A stretch of DNA of 47,908 nt from Candidatus Colimorpha merdihippi (GCA_018066145.1 JAGHRY010000148.1:1-47908); one strand, 5' to 3'. Positions 1-8,341 are shown, counted from the stretch's first letter. A program made the numbers and translations. Notes: generated by a model not told the origin, from the sequence alone.

Positions 1-13
1 TAAATATATACAT

Positions 14-1519
14 ATGAGACAAGAAGAATTAAAACTCAACCCCAACCGTTTGGTTCAGTTCCTTCAGAAACCCATGAAGGAATTTACCAAGGCAGATATC
101 CTCAAGGTCATCGAGGAATTCGAAATCGAGATGATCAACTTCCGCTACATGGCGAATGATGGTCGATTGAAGACCCTCAATTTCATCATCAACAGCCTCC
201 AGCATGCCGATGAAATTCTCACCAGCGGCGAACGTGTCGACGGATCCAGCCTCTTCCCCTTCCTTGAAGCCGGCAGCTCCGACCTTTACGTCATTCCTCG
301 TTTCCGCACCGCTTTCCTGAACCCCTTTGCCGATATTCCCACCCTCGACATCCTCTGCGCCTTCTATACTGGCGACGGCAAACCTTTCGAGATGGCTCCC
401 GAATACACCCTGGCCAAGGCTGGCAATGCTTTCCGCAAAGCTACCGGCGGTATGGAGTTTGAGGTGATGGGCGAGCTGGAATACTACGCCATCGCTCCCA
501 AGGACGATGCCTATATGCCCGCCGACCAGCGCGGCTACCACGAATCGTCGCCCTACTGCAAATTCGAGAATTTCCGTACCGAAGCCATGCAGCTCATCGC
601 CCAAACAGGCGGCCTTATCAAATACGGCCACAGCGAGGTAGGCAACTTCAGCGTTGGCGAAACCATGTACGAACAGAACGAAATCGAGTTCCTCCCCACA
701 ACCCTTGAAGATGCTGCCGACCAGCTGGTTATCGCCAAATGGATTATGCGCACCCTGGGTCACCAGTATGGCATCACCATCACCTTTGCCCCCAAGATTA
801 CCGTGGGCAAGGCTGGTAGCGGCATGCACATTCACACCCGCATCAGCAAGGATGGCAAGAACATGTATATCGGCCCCGACGGCCTCACCGAGACCGCACA
901 CAAGGCCATAGCCGGCATCCTCAGCCTGGCAGGTTCCCTCACCGCTTTCGGCGACACCAACCCCACCAGCTATTTCCGTCTGGTTCCCCACCAAGAGGCT
1001 CCTACCAACATCTGCTGGGGCGACCGCAACCGCAGCGCCATGGTGCGCGTACCCCTGGGTTGGACCAAGGGTAGCGGCAATATGATGGCCCATTGCAACC
1101 CCCTCGAAGCCAACGACAAGGTAGACTTCAGCTACAAGCAGACCATCGAGCTGCGCACTCCCGATGGCAGCGCCAACGTTTATCTGCTCCTTGCCGGCAT
1201 GACTGTTGCCGCACGCCACGGCTTCGAGATGGAAAATGCCGTCCAGTATGCCAAGGACCGCTATGTATCGGTCAACATCTTCGAGCACGAAGACGTTCTC
1301 AAACGCCTTGAAGTGCTGCCCGACAGCTGCGCCGCCAGCGCCGACTTGCTTGAGCGCGACCGCGCCATCTACGAGGCTCAGGGCATTTTCGCTCCCGCCC
1401 TCATCGATGGCATCCTCAGCCAGCTCCGCTCCTACAACGACCGCACCTTGCGTGCCGAAATCGGCAACGACTCACAGAAAATCCTCGAACTTGTCGAAAC
1501 CTTCATGCATTGCGGCTAA
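14..1519 (+). CDS. glnA: Glutamine synthetase (GlnA, about 500-residue type)
   Basis: ATP-dependent cytosolic synthesis of glutamine from glutamate and ammonia. The 501-residue protein has the short N-terminal beta-grasp region (roughly residues 15-110) and the large catalytic domain. Visible family signatures are the ELEYYAI metal-ligand stretch (about 153-159), the SGMHIHTRI segment holding the active-site histidine (about 270-280) and NRSAMVRVP, which binds ATP and glutamate (about 340-348). The length fits the class I-like enzyme of Bacteroidota rather than the 700-plus-residue GSIII. The start is the ATG at 14; only 13 bases precede it, so its promoter lies outside the window. The stop overlaps the folK start by one base (TAATG), which suggests cotranscription. 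No Tyr adenylylation site could be confirmed by eye. Confidence 0.95.
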   Translation: MRQEELKLNPNRLVQFLQKPMKEFTKADILKVIEEFEIEMINFRYMANDGRLKTLNFIINSLQHADEILTSGERVDGSSLFPFLEAGSSDLYVIPRFRTAFLNPFADIPTLDILCAFYTGDGKPFEMAPEYTLAKAGNAFRKATGGMEFEVMGELEYYAIAPKDDAYMPADQRGYHESSPYCKFENFRTEAMQLIAQTGGLIKYGHSEVGNFSVGETMYEQNEIEFLPTTLEDAADQLVIAKWIMRTLGHQYGITITFAPKITVGKAGSGMHIHTRISKDGKNMYIGPDGLTETAHKAIAGILSLAGSLTAFGDTNPTSYFRLVPHQEAPTNICWGDRNRSAMVRVPLGWTKGSGNMMAHCNPLEANDKVDFSYKQTIELRTPDGSANVYLLLAGMTVAARHGFEMENAVQYAKDRYVSVNIFEHEDVLKRLEVLPDSCAASADLLERDRAIYEAQGIFAPALIDGILSQLRSYNDRTLRAEIGNDSQKILELVETFMHCG

Positions 1520-2070
1520 TGACCTACAATACGCTTTACCTCCTCATCGGAGGTAATCAAGGTGATAGAGCAGCATTGCTACAACAAGCAACAGACCTGA
1601 TACAATTGAATATCGGGTCTGTTGCTCATTTTTCCTCCATTTACGAAACCCAGCCTTGGGGCACTTTTGCCCCCGGCGAAAAGCCTCAGAATTTCTACAA
1701 TCAGGCCCTTGAAATCCACACTTTGCTCTCCCCACTACAGGTCTTGGAGCAATCGCAAGCCATTGAAAAAAAACTTGGCCGCCAACGGCTCGGTGCCTCT
1801 GGCATCGAAGTTCCTGACGATGTGCTCAAGCAGCAAGGCAAGCTGTATGCCTCCCGACCTATCGACATCGACCTGATTTTTTACAACGATGAGATCATCA
1901 ACAATCCCCCCGACCTCATCCTCCCCCACCCTCGCGCGCACCTGCGTGCATTTGTTTTGAAACCCCTCTGCGATATTGCCGCAGACTTTATACATCCTTT
2001 ATTCCAATGTTCATTAAACCAATTACTCCTTCAATGCCCCGATTCTTTGCCCTGTTTGCCTTTGTGCTGA
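1519..2070 (+). CDS. folK: 2-amino-4-hydroxy-6-hydroxymethyldihydropteridine pyrophosphokinase
   Basis: Transfers pyrophosphate from ATP to 6-hydroxymethyl-dihydropterin, a cytosolic step of folate synthesis. HPPK signatures are in order: the N-terminal GGNQGD nucleotide loop, YETQPWG, FYNQAL, the metal-binding SRPIDIDLIFY segment, and LPHPRAHLRAFVLKPL. The ATG at 1519 overlaps the glnA stop by one base; a TTG at 1510 is also in frame but would only add three residues inside glnA. About 183 residues is slightly longer than the classic 160-residue enzyme, because of an extra segment (GIEVPDDVLKQQG) before the catalytic aspartates, probably a lineage feature. The 3' end overlaps the start of the TonB receptor gene by 37 to 64 bases, so the two are almost certainly on one transcript. 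Confidence 0.93.
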   Translation: MTYNTLYLLIGGNQGDRAALLQQATDLIQLNIGSVAHFSSIYETQPWGTFAPGEKPQNFYNQALEIHTLLSPLQVLEQSQAIEKKLGRQRLGASGIEVPDDVLKQQGKLYASRPIDIDLIFYNDEIINNPPDLILPHPRAHLRAFVLKPLCDIAADFIHPLFQCSLNQLLLQCPDSLPCLPLC

Positions 2071-4481
2071 TGCCCTTGCTGGCAGGTGCCCAACGCACCC
2101 TCTCGGGCGTGGTTACCGACAATGCTACGGGCGAGACTCTCATTGGTGCCACCATCTACGATACCCGTAGCGGCAAAGGCACTACCACTAATGTAAATGG
2201 GCGCTACAGCCTCACCATCCCACAAGGCGATGTAATCCTGCGCGTTACATACGTAGGATACGAACCTATATACGACACATTCCACCTCTCCGCCAACCGC
2301 GACCACAACTACCAGCTTCGCCCTAGCATTCAGCTGAAAGAGGTCACCATCACCGCCCAACGTGTCAACTCGCGCGAGTCGGCCCAGATGTCGGCCATCG
2401 AAATGCCCGTAGAACAGCTCAAGGCCGTGCCCGTTCTTTTTGGCGAAGCCGACATCATCAAGGCCATCCAGCTGCTCCCTGGCGTGCAGAGCGGAAGCGA
2501 AGGCACCGGCGGCATGTATGTTCGCGGCGGTGGCCCCGACGAGAACCTGTTCCTACTCGACGGTATTCCCCTTTACAACGTCAACCACCTTGGCGGTTTC
2601 TTTTCCGCATTCAATGCCGATGCCGTCAAAAACGTAACCCTCTACAAAGGTTCATTCCCTGCCCGTTTCGGCGGCCGATTAAGCAGCGTGCTGGACATCA
2701 CCACCAACAACGGAAACGACAAGCAGATACACGGCAACGCATCCATCGGCCTCATCTCGGCAAAGCTAGCTATTGAAGGCCCCATCGTAAAAGAAAAAAC
2801 CACCTTCTCGCTATCTGCCCGACGCACTTATGCCGACTTAATCCTACGTCCCATTGTTGCCAAGCGCGCACTCGACAACGATGGCAAGACCAAACTTAAA
2901 GCCGGATACCATTTTTATGATATCAACGCCAAAGCCACACACAAATTCAGCGACAAGAGCCGACTCTATGCCACTTTCTATGCCGGCGACGACGATGCCG
3001 ACCTCAAAGTGCGCACCGAAAGCAGCCTGGCAGAAGACCAGTATCTCCAATTCACCAACAACTGGGGCAACCTTGTTGGCGGCCTCAGATGGAACTACGT
3101 GCTGGGTCCAAAACTCTTCATGAACCTTTCCGGCTCTTACACCCAATATACCAACAAGATGGTAATCGGTATTGAAAAGATTGCAACCCTCGAGGACGGA
3201 TCCGATCAACTATCTACTATTAACGGCGACTACCTTTCCTCCATCCGCGACATCACCGGCCGCGTTGATTTCAGCTATGCCCCCAATACAAATCACAATC
3301 TTCAGTTTGGCGGCTATGCTATCCTCCATTGGTTCAACCCCTCGGTGGCTAAAGGCAGCATCGACTATTTCGACCAGATTCAGATGAACGAAGCCCTCAC
3401 AATGGAAATAGCCATGAAAGATTCTGCTATTCAAGCCAACGAAATGGTTGCCTTCATTGAGGACGACTGGAATATCGGCGACATCCTCAAGGTCAACTAC
3501 GGCCTCCATTTCAGCGGTTTTGACGTGCAAAACACTTTCTATCCTTCCATTCAGCCACGTCTTTCGGCTCGCGCCCTCATCGGCGACAACCTCTCCTTCA
3601 AGATGGGCTACGCTTATATGTCGCAGTACCTCCACCTCCTCTCCACCACTTCGGTATCTATGCCTACCGACCTCTGGGTGCCCGCTACCGACCGCATTTC
3701 TCCTATGACGGCCCACCAAGTGGCTGCCAGCGCCTGCTACGATATTCCCTTCTGGTGCGAAATCTCCCTCGAAGGATATTACAAGCGCATGAGCAACCTG
3801 CTGGAATATAAGGATGGTGCCACCACCTTCGGTACCACGCAAGGATGGGAAGACCTCGTGTGCCTTGGCGACGGATGGACCTATGGCGTTGAATTCCTCG
3901 CCCAACGCAACTATGGCAACCTCACCGGCTGGGTAGCTTATACCTGGAGCCGCACCACCCACCTTTTCGACCGTCCCGGCCAAGTGCTCAACAACGGCAA
4001 CCCCTTCCCCGCAAAATACGACCGTCGCCACGATTTCTCTATTGTACTGACATATAAATTCAATGACAAAATCGATGTCTCTGGCACCTGGGTGTTTGCC
4101 ACTGGAAACACAGCCACTCTGGCCATGGAAAAATACCCTCTTGCCAGCGACGACCCCGATGACTATAGTGCAGGGCAACACCTCTCCAACACTTTATCGC
4201 ATGTCTCTTCCCGCAACAACTATCGCATGCCCAACTACCACCGTGCCGACGTGAGCGTCAACTTCCATCGCAAGTTTAAAACGTCCCTACGCGACGCCAA
4301 CGGTCAACCCCGCCGCATGAACCGCACTATCAACATCAGCGTATATAACCTATACAATCACGCTAACCCTTACATCACCTACACAAGCAGCGACTACTCG
4401 TATAAGGGCTACCCCAAAGCCTTGGTGCAGCTATCCATCTTCCCCATATTACCCTCGGTAGCATACACACTATATTTTTAA
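2034..4481 (+). CDS. TonB-dependent outer-membrane receptor with carboxypeptidase-like N-terminal domain
   Basis: Outer-membrane active transporter for an unknown ligand, energised by TonB. From the ATG at 2034 the protein begins with a clean signal peptide ending LLAGAQ; the in-frame ATG at 2007 would give a nine-residue longer n-region. Then come a CarboxypepD_reg-like beta-sandwich (TLSGVVTDNATGETLIGATI, VTYVGYE; roughly residues 20-100), a plug domain (VQSGSEGTGGMYVRGGGPDENLFLLDG abbreviated here to its GGMYVRGG and LLDG marks; about 130-240), and a beta-barrel ending in a terminal aromatic residue (SVAYTLYF). There is no SusD gene next to it. Instead a DUF4249 lipoprotein follows after 25 bp, the usual partner of this receptor subgroup. 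Ligand not predictable. Confidence 0.92.
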   Translation: MPRFFALFAFVLMPLLAGAQRTLSGVVTDNATGETLIGATIYDTRSGKGTTTNVNGRYSLTIPQGDVILRVTYVGYEPIYDTFHLSANRDHNYQLRPSIQLKEVTITAQRVNSRESAQMSAIEMPVEQLKAVPVLFGEADIIKAIQLLPGVQSGSEGTGGMYVRGGGPDENLFLLDGIPLYNVNHLGGFFSAFNADAVKNVTLYKGSFPARFGGRLSSVLDITTNNGNDKQIHGNASIGLISAKLAIEGPIVKEKTTFSLSARRTYADLILRPIVAKRALDNDGKTKLKAGYHFYDINAKATHKFSDKSRLYATFYAGDDDADLKVRTESSLAEDQYLQFTNNWGNLVGGLRWNYVLGPKLFMNLSGSYTQYTNKMVIGIEKIATLEDGSDQLSTINGDYLSSIRDITGRVDFSYAPNTNHNLQFGGYAILHWFNPSVAKGSIDYFDQIQMNEALTMEIAMKDSAIQANEMVAFIEDDWNIGDILKVNYGLHFSGFDVQNTFYPSIQPRLSARALIGDNLSFKMGYAYMSQYLHLLSTTSVSMPTDLWVPATDRISPMTAHQVAASACYDIPFWCEISLEGYYKRMSNLLEYKDGATTFGTTQGWEDLVCLGDGWTYGVEFLAQRNYGNLTGWVAYTWSRTTHLFDRPGQVLNNGNPFPAKYDRRHDFSIVLTYKFNDKIDVSGTWVFATGNTATLAMEKYPLASDDPDDYSAGQHLSNTLSHVSSRNNYRMPNYHRADVSVNFHRKFKTSLRDANGQPRRMNRTINISVYNLYNHANPYITYTSSDYSYKGYPKALVQLSIFPILPSVAYTLYF

Positions 4482-4506
4482 TCAACAATCCAGACTCATT
4501 TACCCC

Positions 4507-5550
4507 ATGAAACATCACATATTCATCCTCGCCCTATCATTTATCCTCCTTGCTTCGTGCGAGAAGGTCATCGACGTTGACCCCAATGCCGTTAACTCCA
4601 AAATGGTGCTCAACGGCATACCTTCCGTCAACAAAGACCTCTTTGTCTACTTCGCCCATTCACGTTTTTTCCTCGACACTTCCAACAACCACCCCGCCAA
4701 CGATGTTGACATGGTGGTCACAATTAACGGCACTCAATACCGTCCTGTAAAAGATAGCAACTGCCTTTACTTCTTCGACTACAACGTACAGGAAGGCGAC
4801 AGCCTCCAAATCAGCATATCGGCTGAAGGCAAGCAAATCACTGCCGCTACCCGAGCACCCCGCATGCCGCAAATCGACCTCAATGCTGCCTATGTCAACA
4901 GCGATACTTCTATCAACCTTTTGATGGTCAATTTCACCATCAACGACCCCGGCGATTACCACAACCTCTATTGTTTCCGACTAACGGAACGCGACAGCGG
5001 CGCCTATTACCACCCCTATTGGGAATTTTTCGATACCATCGACACTGTATACACCAACATGTTCTTCTGCTACGATGATGCCCTTACCGCTTCCAACGCG
5101 GCAGCCTCGGAAATGCTTTACGGCTACCCCGTTTACACCCAGCTCCTCACCTCTGATGCCAACATCAACGGCACCAGCCACAACACAACACTTTTCATGA
5201 TGCTGCCTCGCGACACCAACGAGATTCAGCCTTTCATCCACCAGTATTCCCTTACAGTCGAGTGTGTAAGTCCCGAACGCTATAAATACCTTCAAACCGT
5301 AGCAGCCGCCAACAACATGATGTCGTTAATCACCGAGCCGCCAGAGGTTTATTCCAATATCAATGGAGCTTTGGGCATTTTCTGTGGAACCGCCAAACAA
5401 ACCTTCCCCCTTATCACCCTAGCCGATGGACAACCTGTCAATGCCACTAACACCCGCGCTTCAACCATAGGCAAGCGTTCCTTCTCCCTGCCCACCGTTA
5501 CTGTACCTCGAGAAGTAGTGCGCCGAATCACTCAGAATTTACGAAAATAG
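4507..5550 (+). CDS. DUF4249 family lipoprotein
   Basis: A 347-residue lipoprotein with a lipobox cysteine at about residue 18 (ILLASC). The start of the mature protein (EKVIDVDP) and the following beta-rich region match the DUF4249 pattern known from Bacteroidota, where such genes regularly sit directly downstream of a TonB-dependent receptor. Here it follows the receptor by 25 bp and precedes aroK by 8 bp on the same strand. By analogy with SusD it may sit on the outer face of the outer membrane and help ligand capture, but no biochemical role is established for the family and this is inference. No catalytic motif is visible. Confidence 0.85.
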   Translation: MKHHIFILALSFILLASCEKVIDVDPNAVNSKMVLNGIPSVNKDLFVYFAHSRFFLDTSNNHPANDVDMVVTINGTQYRPVKDSNCLYFFDYNVQEGDSLQISISAEGKQITAATRAPRMPQIDLNAAYVNSDTSINLLMVNFTINDPGDYHNLYCFRLTERDSGAYYHPYWEFFDTIDTVYTNMFFCYDDALTASNAAASEMLYGYPVYTQLLTSDANINGTSHNTTLFMMLPRDTNEIQPFIHQYSLTVECVSPERYKYLQTVAAANNMMSLITEPPEVYSNINGALGIFCGTAKQTFPLITLADGQPVNATNTRASTIGKRSFSLPTVTVPREVVRRITQNLRK

Positions 5551-5558
5551 GTGATGCC

Positions 5559-6059
5559 ATGAGGATATACCTTCTTGGATATATGTATAGCGGCAAAACC
5601 ACCTTAGGCAACCAATTGGCTAAGTGCCTTGGATATGACTTCGCTGACCTAGACCAGATGTTCGAGTTCCGCTACCATACCTCCATCCCTATTTTCTTCA
5701 AACGCTACGGTGAAGAAGCCTTTCGAAAACTCGAGCAGCAGATGCTCCACACCACCTCCACTATGGACAATACCGTCATTGCCCTCGGTGGAGGTACACC
5801 TTGTTTTTTCGATAATATGGAATGGATTAATGCTCACGGTAAATCGGTATACCTTCAGATGAGCGTAGAAGACATTATCTCTCGAGCCCATCGATCAAGG
5901 AAAATTCGCCCTGTGCTTGCAGATAAAACGTCTGACGAACTTCACGCATTCATCACCCACCAGCTTTCACAGCGTCAGAAATTCTACGCACAAGCCCACA
6001 TAGCCCATCCTGCGGCCTCACCTAACATTTCACACCTTGTTCAATCACTTTTTTTATAA
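5559..6059 (+). CDS. aroK: Shikimate kinase
   Basis: Phosphorylates shikimate at the 3-hydroxyl with ATP in chorismate synthesis. The 166-residue P-loop protein has Walker A GYMYSGKTT (residues about 7-15), the shikimate-binding DLDQ aspartate (about 32-35), FRKLE with its conserved Arg and Glu (about 55-59), the GGGTP loop (about 76-80) and the RPVLA lid-region motif (about 113-117). Length is typical. The gene lies 8 bp after the DUF4249 gene and appears to be last in the glnA-led run. Its stop codon is inside the T-rich 10-mer that is repeated on the far side of the structured element that follows, so the element may have inserted right at the gene end. Confidence 0.93.
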   Translation: MRIYLLGYMYSGKTTLGNQLAKCLGYDFADLDQMFEFRYHTSIPIFFKRYGEEAFRKLEQQMLHTTSTMDNTVIALGGGTPCFFDNMEWINAHGKSVYLQMSVEDIISRAHRSRKIRPVLADKTSDELHAFITHQLSQRQKFYAQAHIAHPAASPNISHLVQSLFL

Positions 6060-6115
6060 ACCTATTGGAGGGATTGATTCTCGAAAAAAACAACCACTTC
6101 CTCCGCCCAAGGGGC

Positions 6116-6193
6116 ACTCATCCTACGGGGATCCTACGGGGTGGTTTCGCTCTATAGGAGCGGACAGACCCCGTAGAATCCCCGTAAAATGAG
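6116..6193. repeat. Palindrome I of copy A (tandem repeat within each arm)
   Basis: The left arm (6116-6142) contains CCTACGGGG twice in tandem separated by AT. The right arm (6168-6193) is its near-complement, with three mismatches that become G-T wobbles on the minus strand. A smaller stem, CGCTCT/GGAGCG (6148-6153 with 6157-6162), lies in the loop, giving a nested hairpin. The counterpart in copy B is 38113-38189. Confidence 0.85.
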
Positions 6194-6325
6194 CGTCGTT
6201 AGGGCTAACCTGCTTACCGTTGATTTGAAGTTATTGGAGTTTTCTAGTAGCGAATTGGCAGCAGCAGCTTCATTGACTTCATCAGCTACTAACCCCATAA
6301 GCTCCATAAAAATTCAACAACCGTA

Positions 6326-6384
6326 TCTAGAATCTAGAATGGATTTTTTGATGTATTGCACAAAACGGCGTTCTAGATTCTAGA
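6326..6384. repeat. Palindrome II of copy A with conserved 31-nt loop
   Basis: Arms TCTAGAATCTAGAA (6326-6339) and TTCTAGATTCTAGA (6371-6384) are perfectly complementary over 14 bp. The 31-nt loop is the same in copy B except for one base. The loop contains TGCACAAAA (6357-6365), which is complementary to TTTTGTGCA at 6487-6495. Confidence 0.85.
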
Positions 6385-6511
6385 TTGGGGCATTTTTGAG
6401 AAGCTTCAGCACTGGTCGCCAACATATTTAATTAGCTACCTTACATATACTTAGAATAAAACCTACCTAGAATGCACCGAGACTGATTTTGTGCACATCA
6501 AGGGCTGACTG

Positions 6512-6547
6512 ACTAGAAAATCTAGAATTGATTCTAGATTTTCTAGT
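6512..6547. repeat. Palindrome III of copy A (perfect 17-bp arms)
   Basis: Arms 6512-6528 and 6531-6547 pair perfectly around a 2-nt spacer and are rich in CTAG. In copy B (37777-37811) the stem keeps 16 perfect pairs, although one A-T pair (6518 with 6541) is replaced by G-C (37782 with 37806). The hairpin lies 40 bp past the end of the minus-strand M23 gene and could act as its terminator, although no long T-run follows the stem. Confidence 0.85.
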
Positions 6548-6586
6548 TGGATTAATTCCGCCAAAGGGTTTTTTATAAGTGTTTTT

Positions 6587-8341
6587 CTATCGTCGAAGGG
6601 TGAATACTTGCTCGCGGCTGTTTCCACAAGCATCGGTCAGGAAAATACGGAGTTCGAAATCTTTGATTGAAGAATCAATCTGAGCCATGTTGATAGATAG
6701 TGTGGCACTCTTTCCATCGAATTCGGAGAGTACCCACTCGCCGTTGATGAAACAACGGTAGCTACGAACGCCTGATAGATTGTCGCTCATACGAAGATTG
6801 AGCACACGACCCGTAAAGCGATTCCCATTCTTGAAATTCAAGGGTTTTACCCAAGGTGCTGCAGTATCGGCTTTAACAATAAAATTCCCCCATACGCGAA
6901 CATCAGCTTCGAGCCATCGGCCTGGTTTCCCCTCAATTTTACGCTCTACAATCCTGGTCGGCAAGGCAGCAGCATTGTCGCCATTAAGACGGCAGATAAC
7001 CAGTTGTTCGGGTTCATATCCAATAACCAAGGGCATGCGGAGAGTCCATGTATGATGGGGAGGATAGGGACTAATCCACGGCTTGACGGTGACAATGGGC
7101 GAAATATAGCGGCGATCAGTAGAGGTGCCATGAGTAAGCAAATCGTCGTAATAAACCATGCCTGCGGGCATCTCGATTTGGTAATTGCCGCGGAAAACGC
7201 TCAGCGGCCACCTGACTGTCAAACTATCGGATTGAAGATTATAGTTCGGGTGCTCGGGAACATCGTGCATGGGGACTAACGTTTCGAAACAATTGCGCAG
7301 ATAAAAACGGCGCACGCTGCGATTGCCATTGTAATCGCTTACAGCTACAGTTAAATAATGGAGAGTAGTGTCGGAATCGATAAAGGCAATACTGCCATCG
7401 CCAAAGGTACGGGCAGGTTTGGCGGGATCGCCCGGCAGACGGCGGGTAATGATATACGGCTCGCGAGTGGAAGCATAGCGATTCCAATCAAGCTGGGCAT
7501 TGATGGCACGAGTGTCACCAAAAGTAATCTTATCGACATGATATTGAAAGAACGGCTTTCCATCAACCCAAATGTCGATACGGTCGTATCCATTATTGGC
7601 GGTAGACCCCCACGATTGATCGGAAGCATAAACGCCCACATAGAATCGGCCGAGAACGGGGATAGGATTGGTTTCGGAACCCAATGCATCGGGTTTAGAA
7701 CTGAGGTCGATTTGCAGGGCCGACCTGCTGTGGTTAATTCGGGTATTTTTGTCCACAGGAAGTAATCGAATGCCTTTGATTGTAGGAGGAATAGTATCCT
7801 GCAAACGTATACCGTAATCGAGGGGATTGAGACTCTGCTGAGTACGTGTATTGCGCACCTCGTAGTGAAGATGTGGGCCTCCACTCATGCCCGAATTGCC
7901 TGCATAGGCAATGAGTTGACCACGCTTCACGGGAATGACACCATCAGAAAGGGATGTGTCGAAAGAATAACATTGGTTTCGTCGTTGGTAGTCGAGAACA
8001 TAGTCGGCAATAGCCCCATGATAACCATCGAGGTGGAGATAAACCGTAGTGATATTCCCTTGATGGTTGATATAAAGCATCTTGCCGCCATCATATGAAG
8101 AAATGCGTAGGCGCGATACATACCCATCAGCAGGAGCGTACACTGGAGTACCAATCCCTTCATCACCCCCGATACGCAAATCGAGTCCGCCGTGAAAGTG
8201 GTTAGACCGTATTTCGGCAAACGTACCCGACGGTGCCGGCTGGAGTCGCAAAGGGCAGTCGAGTTTGGGCGGTTCAAGGGATTGAGTGCATGCGGACAAA
8301 GCGATAACCGTAAAAGCAGCAAGCAATAAGAATCGTTTCAT
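6587..8341 (-). CDS. M23 family metallopeptidase lipoprotein (LytM-like)
   Basis: Predicted zinc peptidase acting on peptidoglycan cross-bridges or stem peptides from the periplasmic side of a membrane. Of 584 residues, the first 17 form a lipoprotein signal with the lipobox cysteine at 18 (IALSAC). The peptidase domain spans about 40-175 and has the zinc ligands HFHGGLD (His 50, Asp 54) and HLHYE (His 157, His 159), plus YLHL (His 103). The remaining 400 residues are beta-rich with no recognised domain and may bind substrate or a partner. All catalytic residues are present, so activity is expected. It lies 37 bp downstream of recN on the same strand and appears to end the long minus-strand run. 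Confidence 0.9.
   Translation of the reverse strand: MKRFLLLAAFTVIALSACTQSLEPPKLDCPLRLQPAPSGTFAEIRSNHFHGGLDLRIGGDEGIGTPVYAPADGYVSRLRISSYDGGKMLYINHQGNITTVYLHLDGYHGAIADYVLDYQRRNQCYSFDTSLSDGVIPVKRGQLIAYAGNSGMSGGPHLHYEVRNTRTQQSLNPLDYGIRLQDTIPPTIKGIRLLPVDKNTRINHSRSALQIDLSSKPDALGSETNPIPVLGRFYVGVYASDQSWGSTANNGYDRIDIWVDGKPFFQYHVDKITFGDTRAINAQLDWNRYASTREPYIITRRLPGDPAKPARTFGDGSIAFIDSDTTLHYLTVAVSDYNGNRSVRRFYLRNCFETLVPMHDVPEHPNYNLQSDSLTVRWPLSVFRGNYQIEMPAGMVYYDDLLTHGTSTDRRYISPIVTVKPWISPYPPHHTWTLRMPLVIGYEPEQLVICRLNGDNAAALPTRIVERKIEGKPGRWLEADVRVWGNFIVKADTAAPWVKPLNFKNGNRFTGRVLNLRMSDNLSGVRSYRCFINGEWVLSEFDGKSATLSINMAQIDSSIKDFELRIFLTDACGNSREQVFTLRR

Larger units (their letters stand above)
6060..6568 (+). repeat. 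Structured MITE-like element, copy A (about 509 bp, no coding capacity)
   Basis: Gene-free DNA between the convergent aroK and M23 genes. The same element occurs in reverse orientation at 37754-38246. Its ends form an imperfect terminal inverted repeat: TTGGAGGGATTGATTC on the left, and TTGGCGGAATTAATCC when the right end is read on the minus strand. Inside are three palindromes (6116-6193, 6326-6384, 6512-6547) separated by unpaired blocks that are conserved between copies. The 10-mer TTTTTTATAA lies directly on both sides (6050-6059 and 6569-6578), as a target-site duplication would. No transposase is encoded. It could be a non-autonomous mobile element, a structured RNA, or both; its position between convergent genes would also allow use as a terminator. 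Confidence 0.8.

Noticed and set aside
29-1288. Long open frame antisense to glnA
   Set aside because: It is the mirror of a strongly codon-biased gene; the sense strand holds all glutamine synthetase motifs, and the antisense protein has no recognisable domain.
6189-6383. Short open frame inside the structured element, copy A
   Set aside because: It is not preserved in copy B and the region is better explained by palindromes; no domain or start signal.
6512-6547. Classic bidirectional rho-independent terminator
   Set aside because: The stem is A/T-rich and lacks a following T-run on either strand; it is also part of a larger repeated structure, so termination may be incidental.
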